Source: Natronocella acetinitrilica (GTDB lineage Bacteria > Pseudomonadota > Gammaproteobacteria > Nitrococcales > Aquisalimonadaceae). From it: 64,000 nucleotides of DNA. The notes beneath the pieces were generated by a model, which was given only the letters and a program-made list of their open reading frames with translations, was not told the origin of the DNA and ran no database searches. Made by a program: the position numbers and the translations under genes. Each line of letters begins with the position of its first letter. Position 1 is the first letter of the stretch. Below are positions 17,399 through 26,045 of the stretch, piece by piece. Location: the NCBI RefSeq assembly GCF_024170285.1, contig NZ_JALJXV010000012.1:62001-126000 (forward strand), in the 5' to 3' direction.

Positions 17399-18160
17399 AT
17401 GGAAACAAGCCTGAGCGGAGATTCCCTGAGCCTCGGTTTGATCATTTACGCAACCGTCGTTGTGTTTCTTGCCGGTGCTGTGCGCGGTTACACGGGCTTT
17501 GGATTCTCGGCTCTGGTGCTTCTCAGTCTGTCCTTGTTCATCCCGCCGGTGGTGGTGGTTCCGGTACTCCTTTTACTGGAGGTAGTGGCCAGTATTCACC
17601 TGCTGCCCTCTGTATGGCGGCACATAGATCGGCGAACCCTGGGCTGGCTGATGCTGGGGACCATCTTCAGCGTGCCGCTGGGCGTGTATGTCTTGGCAAG
17701 TCTGCCGGCGGCAGAGATGCGGATCATCATCTCCCTGCTGGTGCTGACAACAACCATTCTGCTCTGGCGCGGCTACCGCTTTCCGGGAGGAGGCAGTCAG
17801 AAGCTCTCCTTCGTCACGGGGCTGATATCCGGCGCCATGACAGGGGCCGCCGGGGTCGGTGGGTTGATCGTGGTCGTCATGTTCCTGTCGGTGAGTGCTC
17901 CCGTGGCGGTTGTGAGAGCCACCATGGTCGCCTTTCTCATGCTCAAGGACATTTATACCTTGGGGATTGCCGGGGCATACAGCTTGTTGAACACCGATGT
18001 ATTTCTGGCGGCGATCATGCTGGTGCTGCCGTTGTTCGCTGGCGTCACCGTAGGTCGGCACCTGTTTAACGTCACCAGCCCGGCCGTATTTCAAAGGTTC
18101 GTGCTGGCAATTCTGAGCACGCTGAGCATCGCGGGCATTGCCCGCGCGCTCATCGGATAG
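17399..18160 (+). CDS. tauE: TauE/SafE-family membrane exporter (probable sulfite exporter)
   Basis: 253 residues, about eight hydrophobic helices in two repeats. It carries family blocks RGYTGFGFSALVLLSLSLFI and ISGAMTGAAGVGGLIVVVMF. The start at 17399 has CGGAG 10 bases upstream. TauE/SafE proteins export sulfite or sulfoacetate-type anions in sulfonate degraders. Position between the sau genes and soeABC supports removal of the sulfite made by Xsc. Confidence 0.82.
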   Translation: METSLSGDSLSLGLIIYATVVVFLAGAVRGYTGFGFSALVLLSLSLFIPPVVVVPVLLLLEVVASIHLLPSVWRHIDRRTLGWLMLGTIFSVPLGVYVLASLPAAEMRIIISLLVLTTTILLWRGYRFPGGGSQKLSFVTGLISGAMTGAAGVGGLIVVVMFLSVSAPVAVVRATMVAFLMLKDIYTLGIAGAYSLLNTDVFLAAIMLVLPLFAGVTVGRHLFNVTSPAVFQRFVLAILSTLSIAGIARALIG

Positions 18161-18237
18161 CCCTGACATATGCGTGCTTGCAGACCAACTGATGATCTTG
18201 ATTGCCACAAGAGAAAAAGGGCGATAGTCTTCAAATG

Positions 18238-18254
18238 TGAGACATCAAATATCA
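18238..18254. promoter_or_regulatory. Candidate IclR-type operator upstream of soeA
   Basis: TGAGACATCAAATATCA keeps the outer TGA...TCA and the N5 spacing of the motif near xsc, the GMC gene and the TRAP operon. It is the weakest of the four sites. It is followed by A-rich DNA (ataaaaga), as are the two strongest copies. Confidence 0.35.
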
Positions 18255-18429
18255 ATAAAAGAGATTTTCGTATTTTTCTGACTGCGAAACACACCGTAGA
18301 TGACACGTTGGCCGAAGCAGCCGCTTTGCCAGGTTGCCTTTCCTGCCGACGTTCGGCGGATCAGGCTCTCGCTAGCGTTTCCCGGTCACGAATCAGATTG
18401 CCATTGTCGCCGTTCCAGGAGACTTCAAA

Positions 18430-21408
18430 GTGCTAAACGATATTCTGCGGTTGTTTTCTCCCGGCACCTCGGCGTCAGCCGCGGCAAGCGATGACATGCA
18501 ATCCATCGGCAGGAGCAAGCCTGCATTCGAGAACCATGAGGCACAGGAGAAGCGCTATACCACGTGCTACATGTGTGCCTGCCGTTGCGGCATCGAGGTC
18601 ACGGTAGAGAAGAACCAGGTGCGGTTTATCCGCGGCAATCCCAATCATCCGATCAACAAGGGTGTGCTGTGCGCCAAGGGCAATGCCGGGATCATGAAGC
18701 AGCTGTCTCCGGCGAAGCTGCGCAAGCCATTGATGCGAAAGCCAGGCACTGAACGCGGTGCGGGTGAGTTCGTTGAAGTCGAGTGGGACGAGGCGCTGGA
18801 TTTGCTCACCGAGCGGCTGCGCCACATCCGCGCCACTGACCCCAGAAAACTTGCCTTTTTCACCGGTCGCGACCAGATGCAGGCGCTTACCGGGCTGTGG
18901 GCGCAGCAATTCGGCACCATAAACTGGGCAGCCCACGGTGGCTTCTGCTCCGTGAACATGGCGGCTGCCGGCCTCTACAGCATCGGCCAGTCGTTTTGGG
19001 AGTTCGGCGACCCCGACTGGGACCGGGCCAAGTACTTCATGCTCTGGGGGGTTGCCGAGGATCACGCCTCTAATCCCATCAAGATCGGGATCGAGAAGCT
19101 CAAGCGTCGGGGCGCCAAGTTCGTGGCGGTGAACCCTGTACGTACCGGCTACCAGGCCATTGCCGACGAATGGGTGCCAATCCGGCCCGGTACCGACGCG
19201 ATGCTGGCGCTGTCCATGTGCCATGTTCTGCTGTCACGGGATCTGGTGGACTGGGACTATCTGGGGCGCTACACCAATGCACCCTTCCTGGTCGTCAACA
19301 CCCCTGGCGAGCCTGGCGACGGCCTGATTGCCCGGGACGCCGATGGCCGGCCGCTGGTCTGGGATGCCAGCCAGGAAGCCTTTGTCAACGGCACGACACC
19401 CGGCGTGGAAGCAGCCATGTTCGGCGAATACACCTTGCCGGACGGTCGCAAGGCCCGCACCGTGATGACCCTGATCGCAGAGAAGTACCTCGACGAACAG
19501 TATTCCCCGGAGCGGGCAGCGGAGGTTTGCGGGCTCCAGCCCGAGACCATCGAACGCCTGGCCCTGGAGATGGCCCATGTGGCGTTCAAGGAAACCATCG
19601 AGATCGAGTGCGAGTGGACCGACTGGGCCGGACGCAAGCACGACCGTTTCATTGGCCGGCCCGTGGCGATGCACGCCATGCGCGGCATCTCCGCACACTC
19701 GAACGGCTTTCAGACCTGCCGCGCGCTGCACCTGCTGCAGGTGTTCCTGGGCACCATCGATGTGCCGGGTGGACACCGTGCCAAGGCACCCTTTCCGCGG
19801 CATATCCCGCCACCCGTGAAGCCGGCCAGGGACACCGCGCCGAACACGCCACTGTCGTCGCCACCCCTGGGTTTTCCCACGTCGCCGGAAGATCTTGTGG
19901 TGGACGATCAGGGCAGGCCGCTGCGTATCGACAAGGCCTATTCCTGGGAAGCGCCGCTTGCCAACCACGGTCTGATGCACATGGTCATCACCAACGCGGT
20001 GAACGGTGATCCGTACCCGATCGATACGCTGATCCTGTTCATGGCCAACATGGCCTGGAACTCCACCATGAACACCAACAGCGTGCAGGACATGCTGCGG
20101 GAGAAGAACGCCGACGGCGAGTACAAGCTACCGTTCCTGGTGGTGGTGGACGCCTTTCATTCCGAGACCGTGAATTTCGCCGATCTGGTGCTGCCGGATA
20201 CCACCTATCTTGAGCGTCACGATGCCATTTCCATGCTGGATCGGCCCATCTCGGAACCGGATGCGGCCTGCGATTCGATACGTTCCCCGGTGCTGACACC
20301 GGACCGTGACGTGCGTCCCTGGCAGGAAGTGCTGGTGGACCTGGCCGGACGGCTGGGATTCCCGGCCTTCGTGGGGGAGGGCGGCAAGCCCAAGTACAGT
20401 GGTTACACGGATTTCATCGCCCGCTGGGAAAAGGCGCCGGGCATCGGCTTTCTGGCCGGCTGGCGCGGCAGCGACGGCAGCAAGTCCATGAAGGGCGAAC
20501 CAAATCCCGGGCAGTGGGAGAAGTACATCGAGAACCAGGGCTTTTTCCAGCACCATCTGCCCGAGCACATGCGCTTCTTCCGCTTCGCCAACCGCGACTA
20601 CCTGGACTGGGCCAAGGAGGTGGGTTTCAACGCCAGCGCCGAACCCATCATCATGGAGTTGTACTCTGAAGTGCTGCAGAAATTCCGCCTTGCGGGACAA
20701 GGTCTTTACGACGGCCCGCTGCCGCCGGAGACGGTGGATGCCGAGCGCCTGGTGAGGTACTTCGACCCACTTCCCCAGTTCTACGTGCCTCTGGAAGAGC
20801 AGCGTGTCGAGGGCCAGGACTATCCGTTCCACGCCATCAACCAGCGGCCCATGCACATGTATCACTCCTGGGATTCGCAGAATGTGTGGCTAAGACAGAT
20901 CACTGCCCAGAACTTCCTGTTCATGAACAAGGCCAGGGGCGAAAGCCTGGGTCTGGTGGACGAGGGTTGGGTGTGGGTTGAGTCCCATAACGGCCGTATC
21001 CGGGGTCAGGTCAAGTTCATGGAAGGCTGCCAGGCCGATACGGTGTGGACCTGGAACGCCATCGGCAAGCAGAGCGGTGCCTGGGGCTTGTCCAAGGATG
21101 CGCCGGAGTCGCAGCGGGGCTTCCTGATGAATCACCTGATCTCGGAGTTGCTGCCCAAGGATGGTGAGCTGGCTGATGAGCAGCGCCGCCTGACGAACTC
21201 GGACCCCGTGACCGGTCAGGCCGCCTGGTACGACCTGAAGGTGCGAATCTATCCGGCCACGGCAGAGGAGTCGGGTACCAGTTGGCCGCAGTTCACCGCG
21301 GTGCAGCCGCTGCCTGGTGCTCCGGCACCACTCACCGAGATTCGTTACCAGACACATGAGGCGGTGCATCTGCGCCGTTCGCTGTCCGACATCCTCAAGC
21401 GGAGATAG
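18430..21408 (+). CDS. soeA: Molybdopterin oxidoreductase, SoeA-type sulfite dehydrogenase
   Basis: 992 residues from a GTG start with AGGAGA 7 bases upstream. The N-terminal [4Fe-4S] site is CYMCACRCGIEV with a fourth Cys in NKGVLCAKGNAG. The molybdenum-cofactor regions follow, with a C-terminal dinucleotide domain (from about 770). There is no Tat signal, so the complex is cytoplasmic-facing, as in SoeABC of Allochromatium and roseobacters. SoeA oxidises sulfite to sulfate. The subunit order A-B-C, the absence of a signal, and the sulfonate genes on both sides argue against thiosulfate/polysulfide or DMSO reductase roles, although those share the fold. Confidence 0.83.
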   Translation: MLNDILRLFSPGTSASAAASDDMQSIGRSKPAFENHEAQEKRYTTCYMCACRCGIEVTVEKNQVRFIRGNPNHPINKGVLCAKGNAGIMKQLSPAKLRKPLMRKPGTERGAGEFVEVEWDEALDLLTERLRHIRATDPRKLAFFTGRDQMQALTGLWAQQFGTINWAAHGGFCSVNMAAAGLYSIGQSFWEFGDPDWDRAKYFMLWGVAEDHASNPIKIGIEKLKRRGAKFVAVNPVRTGYQAIADEWVPIRPGTDAMLALSMCHVLLSRDLVDWDYLGRYTNAPFLVVNTPGEPGDGLIARDADGRPLVWDASQEAFVNGTTPGVEAAMFGEYTLPDGRKARTVMTLIAEKYLDEQYSPERAAEVCGLQPETIERLALEMAHVAFKETIEIECEWTDWAGRKHDRFIGRPVAMHAMRGISAHSNGFQTCRALHLLQVFLGTIDVPGGHRAKAPFPRHIPPPVKPARDTAPNTPLSSPPLGFPTSPEDLVVDDQGRPLRIDKAYSWEAPLANHGLMHMVITNAVNGDPYPIDTLILFMANMAWNSTMNTNSVQDMLREKNADGEYKLPFLVVVDAFHSETVNFADLVLPDTTYLERHDAISMLDRPISEPDAACDSIRSPVLTPDRDVRPWQEVLVDLAGRLGFPAFVGEGGKPKYSGYTDFIARWEKAPGIGFLAGWRGSDGSKSMKGEPNPGQWEKYIENQGFFQHHLPEHMRFFRFANRDYLDWAKEVGFNASAEPIIMELYSEVLQKFRLAGQGLYDGPLPPETVDAERLVRYFDPLPQFYVPLEEQRVEGQDYPFHAINQRPMHMYHSWDSQNVWLRQITAQNFLFMNKARGESLGLVDEGWVWVESHNGRIRGQVKFMEGCQADTVWTWNAIGKQSGAWGLSKDAPESQRGFLMNHLISELLPKDGELADEQRRLTNSDPVTGQAAWYDLKVRIYPATAEESGTSWPQFTAVQPLPGAPAPLTEIRYQTHEAVHLRRSLSDILKRR

Positions 21409-21410
21409 GC

Positions 21411-22109
21411 ATGAAACTCGGCCTGGTCATCGATATGGACACCTGCGTTGGCTGCCAGGCCTGCGTGGTGGCCTGCAAGCAGTGGAATACCTCGGGCACC
21501 CTGGGGCCGCTCACCGATTACGACCCTTATGGCAAGGAGCCCAGTGGGGTGGCGTTCAATCATGTGCGCTCCTATGAGGTGGATGTCTTTCCCCACAACA
21601 AGACCGTGAACATGCCCATGTCGTGCATGCACTGCGAGACGGCTGAGTGCGTCACGGTCTGCCCCACGGGAGCGTCCTACAAACGTGCCGAGGACGGCAT
21701 CGTGTTGGTGGATCAGGACAAGTGCATGGGTTGTAACCTCTGTGCCTGGGCCTGCCCCTACGGTGCCCGGGAGTTGGATGAGGCCGTCGGCGTCATGAAG
21801 AAGTGCACCCTTTGTGTGGACCGCATCTATGACGAACTGCTGCCCGAGGCCGACCGGCAGCCTGCCTGTGTGCTGACCTGCCCGACCAATGCGCGATTCT
21901 TCGGCGATTTCGACGATCCGGACTCCGAGGTGAGCCGCCTGGTGCGTGACCGTAACGGCCACCAATCGTTGCCGGAACTGGGGTACAACCCCGTGAACCA
22001 CTATCTGCCGCCCCGGCAGAAGCCCCACGCCGAAACCGAGCAGGGGTCCGTACCCATCCCGCTGGCCGAGCGATTCAAGAAGTGGCTCGGCAAGGCGGTG
22101 GTGCGCTAA
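21411..22109 (+). CDS. soeB: Four-cluster ferredoxin subunit, SoeB
   Basis: 232 residues, 2 bases after soeA. Four Cys groups of the DmsB/PsrB type are visible: DTCVGCQACVVACKQWN, then CMHCETAECVTVCPTGA, then DKCMGCNLCAWACPYGA, and a final set CTLCVDRIYDE / PACVLTCPTNARFFGD. It relays electrons between the molybdenum subunit and the membrane anchor. Confidence 0.9.
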   Translation: MKLGLVIDMDTCVGCQACVVACKQWNTSGTLGPLTDYDPYGKEPSGVAFNHVRSYEVDVFPHNKTVNMPMSCMHCETAECVTVCPTGASYKRAEDGIVLVDQDKCMGCNLCAWACPYGARELDEAVGVMKKCTLCVDRIYDELLPEADRQPACVLTCPTNARFFGDFDDPDSEVSRLVRDRNGHQSLPELGYNPVNHYLPPRQKPHAETEQGSVPIPLAERFKKWLGKAVVR

Positions 22110-22134
22110 CTGATTCGTCAGGAGAACCAGAACC

Positions 22135-23076
22135 ATGCATCCCGCTCTGTCGGTCATATTTTTTACGGTGGCGTCCGGCGCCGGTTTCGGCCTCGTGATG
22201 GTGACGATCGCCCTGGACCTGTTGGGTGGCGTTCCCGGGTTGGGCCTGTCGGGCACCATGGCTGCCATTGCGCTCGGCGTGTTGCTGGCAACCGCCGGCC
22301 TGCTGTCGTCCACTTCCCACCTGGCCAACCCGAAGAATGCCTGGCGTGCATTCTTCCGCTTCCGCACTTCCTGGCTGTCCAGGGAGGCTGTGTTCGCCGT
22401 GCTGTTCTATCCCTGCATTGGCGGTTATCTGCTGGGGCTGTGGTTTACTGGAATTGCATCCCAGTCGCTCTGGACGGCGTTGTTCGGTGTGGCGGCACTG
22501 GTTGCGGCGGCTGCAACGCTGTTTGCCACCGGCATGATCTACGCCAGTCTGCGCACCATTCCGCAATGGAACAGCTCCCTGGTCCCTGCCAATTACATGT
22601 TACTGGGTCTCGCCTCGGGTTCGGTGTTGCTGACTGCGGTAATCGTATTCGCCGGCGGTGCTCCCCAAGTAGTGGCCATGCTCTCCCTGGTGCTCGTGGT
22701 GACCGCCGCGATCGCCAAGGGCACTTACTATTTCTGGATCGGCAAGCCCCAGGGCCCCACCATCAACACCGCCATTGGCATGACCCGGGCCAAGGTCAAG
22801 CTGCTGGAGGCCGGGCAGAGCAGCGATAACTTCCTGAACAAGGAATTCAGCTACCAGCAGCCCGCAGAGCGCATCGGGCAGCTGCGGCTGGTGGTGTACA
22901 TCGCGGGTTTCGTCATTCCGTTCGTGTTGCTGGTTGCGCTGCTGCGCACGGAGGTTGGGCTGCTGGCGCCCTTTGCCGCGGTGCTTCTGCTGGGCGGGCT
23001 GATGGTGGAACGCTGGTTGTTCTTCGCCGAAGCGAGGCACGTGGTGAATCTCTTCTACGGCAGGCAGCAATGCTGA
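22135..23076 (+). CDS. soeC: DmsC/NrfD-type membrane anchor, SoeC
   Basis: 313 residues with AGGAG upstream of the ATG and about eight membrane segments. The family blocks are SSTSHLANPKNAWRAFFRFR followed by TSWLSREAVF, and AKGTYYFWIG. It anchors SoeAB and passes electrons to the quinone pool, coupling sulfite oxidation to respiration. Confidence 0.85.
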   Translation: MHPALSVIFFTVASGAGFGLVMVTIALDLLGGVPGLGLSGTMAAIALGVLLATAGLLSSTSHLANPKNAWRAFFRFRTSWLSREAVFAVLFYPCIGGYLLGLWFTGIASQSLWTALFGVAALVAAAATLFATGMIYASLRTIPQWNSSLVPANYMLLGLASGSVLLTAVIVFAGGAPQVVAMLSLVLVVTAAIAKGTYYFWIGKPQGPTINTAIGMTRAKVKLLEAGQSSDNFLNKEFSYQQPAERIGQLRLVVYIAGFVIPFVLLVALLRTEVGLLAPFAAVLLLGGLMVERWLFFAEARHVVNLFYGRQQC

Positions 23077-23126
23077 CGATTGGCCAGCGGCAAGGGTCCG
23101 CACCCTTGCCGCTGGGTCCCTCAACG

Positions 23127-23161
23127 CCAGGTACGAAAGCTCCAGGTACGAAAGCTCCAGG
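23127..23161. repeat. 15-bp tandem repeat before the SLC13 gene
   Basis: ccaggtacgaaagct occurs twice head to tail and the first five bases of a third copy follow. It sits directly upstream of the ribosome site for the SLC13 gene, so copy number could alter the leader. Confidence 0.85.
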
Positions 23162-23172
23162 GCAGGAATGAA

Positions 23173-25011
23173 ATGGAAGAAGCCCTCAGCCTGACACCAC
23201 ATATGATTGTGGTTCTCTGTCTGCTGGCCTTGACGATTTTTCTGTTCGTCTCGGAGATCGTCCGGATCGACGTGGCTGCGATTTCCATCATGGTGCTGCT
23301 GGGCCTGTTGAGCCTGGTACCCGGATTACAGGGAATCGCCGATCCGCAAACACTTTTCGACGGCTTCGCCAGTAACGCTGTTATCTCTATCATCGCGGTC
23401 ATGATCATCGGCGCCGGACTGGACAAGACCGGTGTGATGAGCAGCCTGGCCAGCCTGATCATCCGGGTGGGGGGAAGGACCGAGCCGCGGATCATTCCGC
23501 TCGTAGCCGGCTCATCCGGCATCATCTCCAGTTTCATGCAGAATGTGGGCGCCGCGGCCCTGTATATTCCCGTGGTCTCGCGTATTGCGGCACGCACTGG
23601 GCTCGCCAAGTCGCGGCTGCTCATGCCCATGGGTTTCTGCTGCATTCTTGGCGGCACCATTACCATGGTTGGCTCGAGTCCGCTGATTCTCCTGAACGAT
23701 CTGCTCCCCTCCGATATGGAGCCGTTCCAGCTCTTTGACGTGACCCCCATCGGCCTGGCGCTCATAACCTCCGGGATTCTTTACTTCGTGGTTTTTGGTC
23801 GTTTCGTTCTCCCCACTTTGAAGTCCGATGGCGTTGGGGAAACCGTGATGGAGTATTACCAAGGCGTGTATGGCCTGGATCTCACCTTTCGGGAAGTACG
23901 CGTTCCAGACGACCATCCGATGGTGGGCAAATTGCTCGTTGATCTGGAGCAGACCTACGGTGTCGTGGCGATCGCAAGCTTCATGAACAGTGAGCTGCGG
24001 ATCGGCCCCTGGGCGAACCTGGTCATTGAGCCCGGTGCCCGCCTGGCGCTGCTGGGTGAAGTGGAGGTGCTGGGAGATTTCGCGCATCGCTCCGGATGTC
24101 CGGTGCTGGACGAACTGGATGTGTTCGCCGACGCCCTGGCGCCGAACAAGGCAGGTATCGCCGAGGTGGTCATTCCGCCGCGCTCCAAGCTGATTGGCAA
24201 GAGTGTCCGGGACATTGCCATGCGCAAAACCTACGGGCTCTCGGTACTGGTTATTCACCGGGGCGGAGAGCGGATCGATGATCTACTGCGTGAGACGCCG
24301 TTGAAGGCGGGGGATGTCCTGGTGTCTCACTGCCGCTGGGATTCGCTGATGCGCCTGGAGAAGGATCGGGATTTCGTGGTGATGACCACAGAGTATCCAA
24401 GAGAGGAACTCAGGCCGCAGAAAGTACAGGTTGCAATGCTCATGTTCTTCCTGGCGCTATTCCTCATTCTGTTTACGGATCTGCGGCTTTCCATCGCCTT
24501 GCTCACTGGCGCCTTGGGCATGGTGCTGAGCGGAGTGCTGAGCATGGATGAGGCCTACAGTGCGGTGAGTTGGAAAACAGTGTTCCTGCTTGCAAGCCTG
24601 ATTCCTCTGGGGGCTGCGGTGGAGCAGACCGGCACGGCGGCGTGGATTGCCCAGAATACCTTGCTGATTCTGGGTGACGTTTCACCATGGGTGCTGCAGG
24701 CCGCCATCGCCGTGTTGGCTACCTTTTTCACTCTGGTCATGTCCAACGTGGGGGCTACGGTGCTACTGGTGCCGCTCGCCATCAGTATCGCCACAGTAGC
24801 CCAGAGTCTCGGCATGGATGCCGACCCGCGGCTATTCGCACTGACCGCCGCCATTGCCACGTCCAACTCTTTCCTGATCCCCACCCATCAGGTCAACGCC
24901 CTGATCATGGGTCCCGGCGGTTATCGGGTGATTGACTTCATGAAGGCAGGGGCGGCGATGACACTGGTGTTCCTGGTTGTTTCGCTGGTGATGCTCAACC
25001 TGGTGTTTTGA
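23173..25011 (+). CDS. SLC13/DASS-family permease with two RCK_C domains
   Basis: 612 residues from MEEALSLTPHM, with AGGAA upstream of ATG 23173. Two hydrophobic halves (about 1-200 and 410-612) flank a soluble region of two TrkA-C/RCK_C domains (about 215-300 and 310-390; VRVPDDHPMVGKLLVDLEQT, VVIPPRSKLIGKSVRDIAM). Relatives carry sulfate, carboxylates or sulfonates. Placed right after soeABC, it could move the sulfate formed, or import the sulfonate. Direction and substrate cannot be read from sequence. Confidence 0.82.
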   Translation: MEEALSLTPHMIVVLCLLALTIFLFVSEIVRIDVAAISIMVLLGLLSLVPGLQGIADPQTLFDGFASNAVISIIAVMIIGAGLDKTGVMSSLASLIIRVGGRTEPRIIPLVAGSSGIISSFMQNVGAAALYIPVVSRIAARTGLAKSRLLMPMGFCCILGGTITMVGSSPLILLNDLLPSDMEPFQLFDVTPIGLALITSGILYFVVFGRFVLPTLKSDGVGETVMEYYQGVYGLDLTFREVRVPDDHPMVGKLLVDLEQTYGVVAIASFMNSELRIGPWANLVIEPGARLALLGEVEVLGDFAHRSGCPVLDELDVFADALAPNKAGIAEVVIPPRSKLIGKSVRDIAMRKTYGLSVLVIHRGGERIDDLLRETPLKAGDVLVSHCRWDSLMRLEKDRDFVVMTTEYPREELRPQKVQVAMLMFFLALFLILFTDLRLSIALLTGALGMVLSGVLSMDEAYSAVSWKTVFLLASLIPLGAAVEQTGTAAWIAQNTLLILGDVSPWVLQAAIAVLATFFTLVMSNVGATVLLVPLAISIATVAQSLGMDADPRLFALTAAIATSNSFLIPTHQVNALIMGPGGYRVIDFMKAGAAMTLVFLVVSLVMLNLVF

Positions 25012-25029
25012 GTTATCCGTTGGCAGCGT

Positions 25030-25812
25030 CTACTCGTAAATCAGCTTGGCAAGCTCGTCAGCGGACTCCCGAAGATCCGGGATGAAGCCGCGCAGATCTT
25101 CCAGGGAGCGCCGGAAAACCGGGGCATGGATGGAAATGGCGGCGATCGGCGGGCCCTTGGGAGAGGGAATGGGCACAGACACGGCCACCATTTTGTCGAT
25201 GAACTCCTGATCGTCCGTCCCCACCTGCTCATTGCGAATCACCTTCAGCGCAGCCTGCAATGTTTCCGGGTCGGTGATGGTCTTGTCTGTCATGGCGGTG
25301 AGTTCGGTCATGGAGGTCAGGCGATCGCGCACGCGCTTGGACTGCAGCGAGAGCAATAGCTTGCCTGTGGCGGTGCAATGCAGGGGAACATGGGAGCCGA
25401 CCTTGAGCCGGATGCTCAGTGGCCATTGCGCATCAACGCGGTCTATGTAGCTGATGAATGTGCCCTCGAGCAGAACCAGGTTGCAGGCCTCTCCCCCGGC
25501 CTTGCTCGACAACCGCTCCAGCACCAGGTGTCGTGGCGTCTGGTTGAGCCGCCCCTGGAGAACGCTGAGCGCCATGGCCTTGAGTTCCGGGCCGGGAAAG
25601 TAACGCCGGCCGTCGGCATCCTTGATCAGGTAGCCCTCGTCTTCCAGCAGGGTCACCAGGCGGTGTGCCGTGGGCTTGGGCAGTTTGCTGGCGTCGGTAA
25701 TCTCCGGGAGTGTGATCGGGTCATGGGCATCCACAACGGAGCGCATGATCCGCAGCAAGCGCTCGCCGGTCGATCCGCTATGGCGTGTCTTTTCCGTAGT
25801 GTCTGTTCCCAT
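25030..25812 (-). CDS. IclR-family transcriptional regulator
   Basis: 260 residues. The N-terminal winged helix-turn-helix (about 15-75; GERLLRIMRSVVDAHDPITL, LPKPTAHRLVTLLEDEGYLI) is followed by an IclR effector domain (about 80-260; HCTATGKLLLSLQSK, GDQEF-type end region). It is divergent from the GMC gene and convergent with the SLC13 gene (18-bp gap). An IclR-type regulator belongs to the known isethionate cluster of Cupriavidus necator (IseR), which supports sulfonate control. I propose it as the reader of the recurrent 17-bp motif. Confidence 0.88.
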   Translation of the reverse strand: MGTDTTEKTRHSGSTGERLLRIMRSVVDAHDPITLPEITDASKLPKPTAHRLVTLLEDEGYLIKDADGRRYFPGPELKAMALSVLQGRLNQTPRHLVLERLSSKAGGEACNLVLLEGTFISYIDRVDAQWPLSIRLKVGSHVPLHCTATGKLLLSLQSKRVRDRLTSMTELTAMTDKTITDPETLQAALKVIRNEQVGTDDQEFIDKMVAVSVPIPSPKGPPIAAISIHAPVFRRSLEDLRGFIPDLRESADELAKLIYE

Positions 25813-25940
25813 CCCCGTGCTCTTTCCTTGTAACTACTCGGCTGGTCGTGTCATCCGCCGCGGGCATTCTACTGATCTTGATTGCGGCGGAACAGTCATG
25901 GGTGGGAATACACTCAATTAGTGACTATGATCTACATAAG

Positions 25941-25957
25941 TGAAACATAGCGTCTCA
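25941..25957. promoter_or_regulatory. Candidate IclR operator between iclR and the GMC gene
   Basis: TGAAACATAGCGTCTCA has arms TGAAAC and GTCTCA, one mismatch from a perfect palindrome, followed by a run of seven A. A separate GTTTCAC half-site lies at 25980-25986, about four helical turns from GTGAAAC at 25940. The location between divergent genes fits autoregulation. Confidence 0.6.
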
Positions 25958-26045
25958 AAAAAATATATTTTTATGATAAGTTTCACGTCAGATGAAAAAA
26001 ACATCCTCCCAGAAGATGTAGGACTAACGAGAAGAGGCCTCGAAC

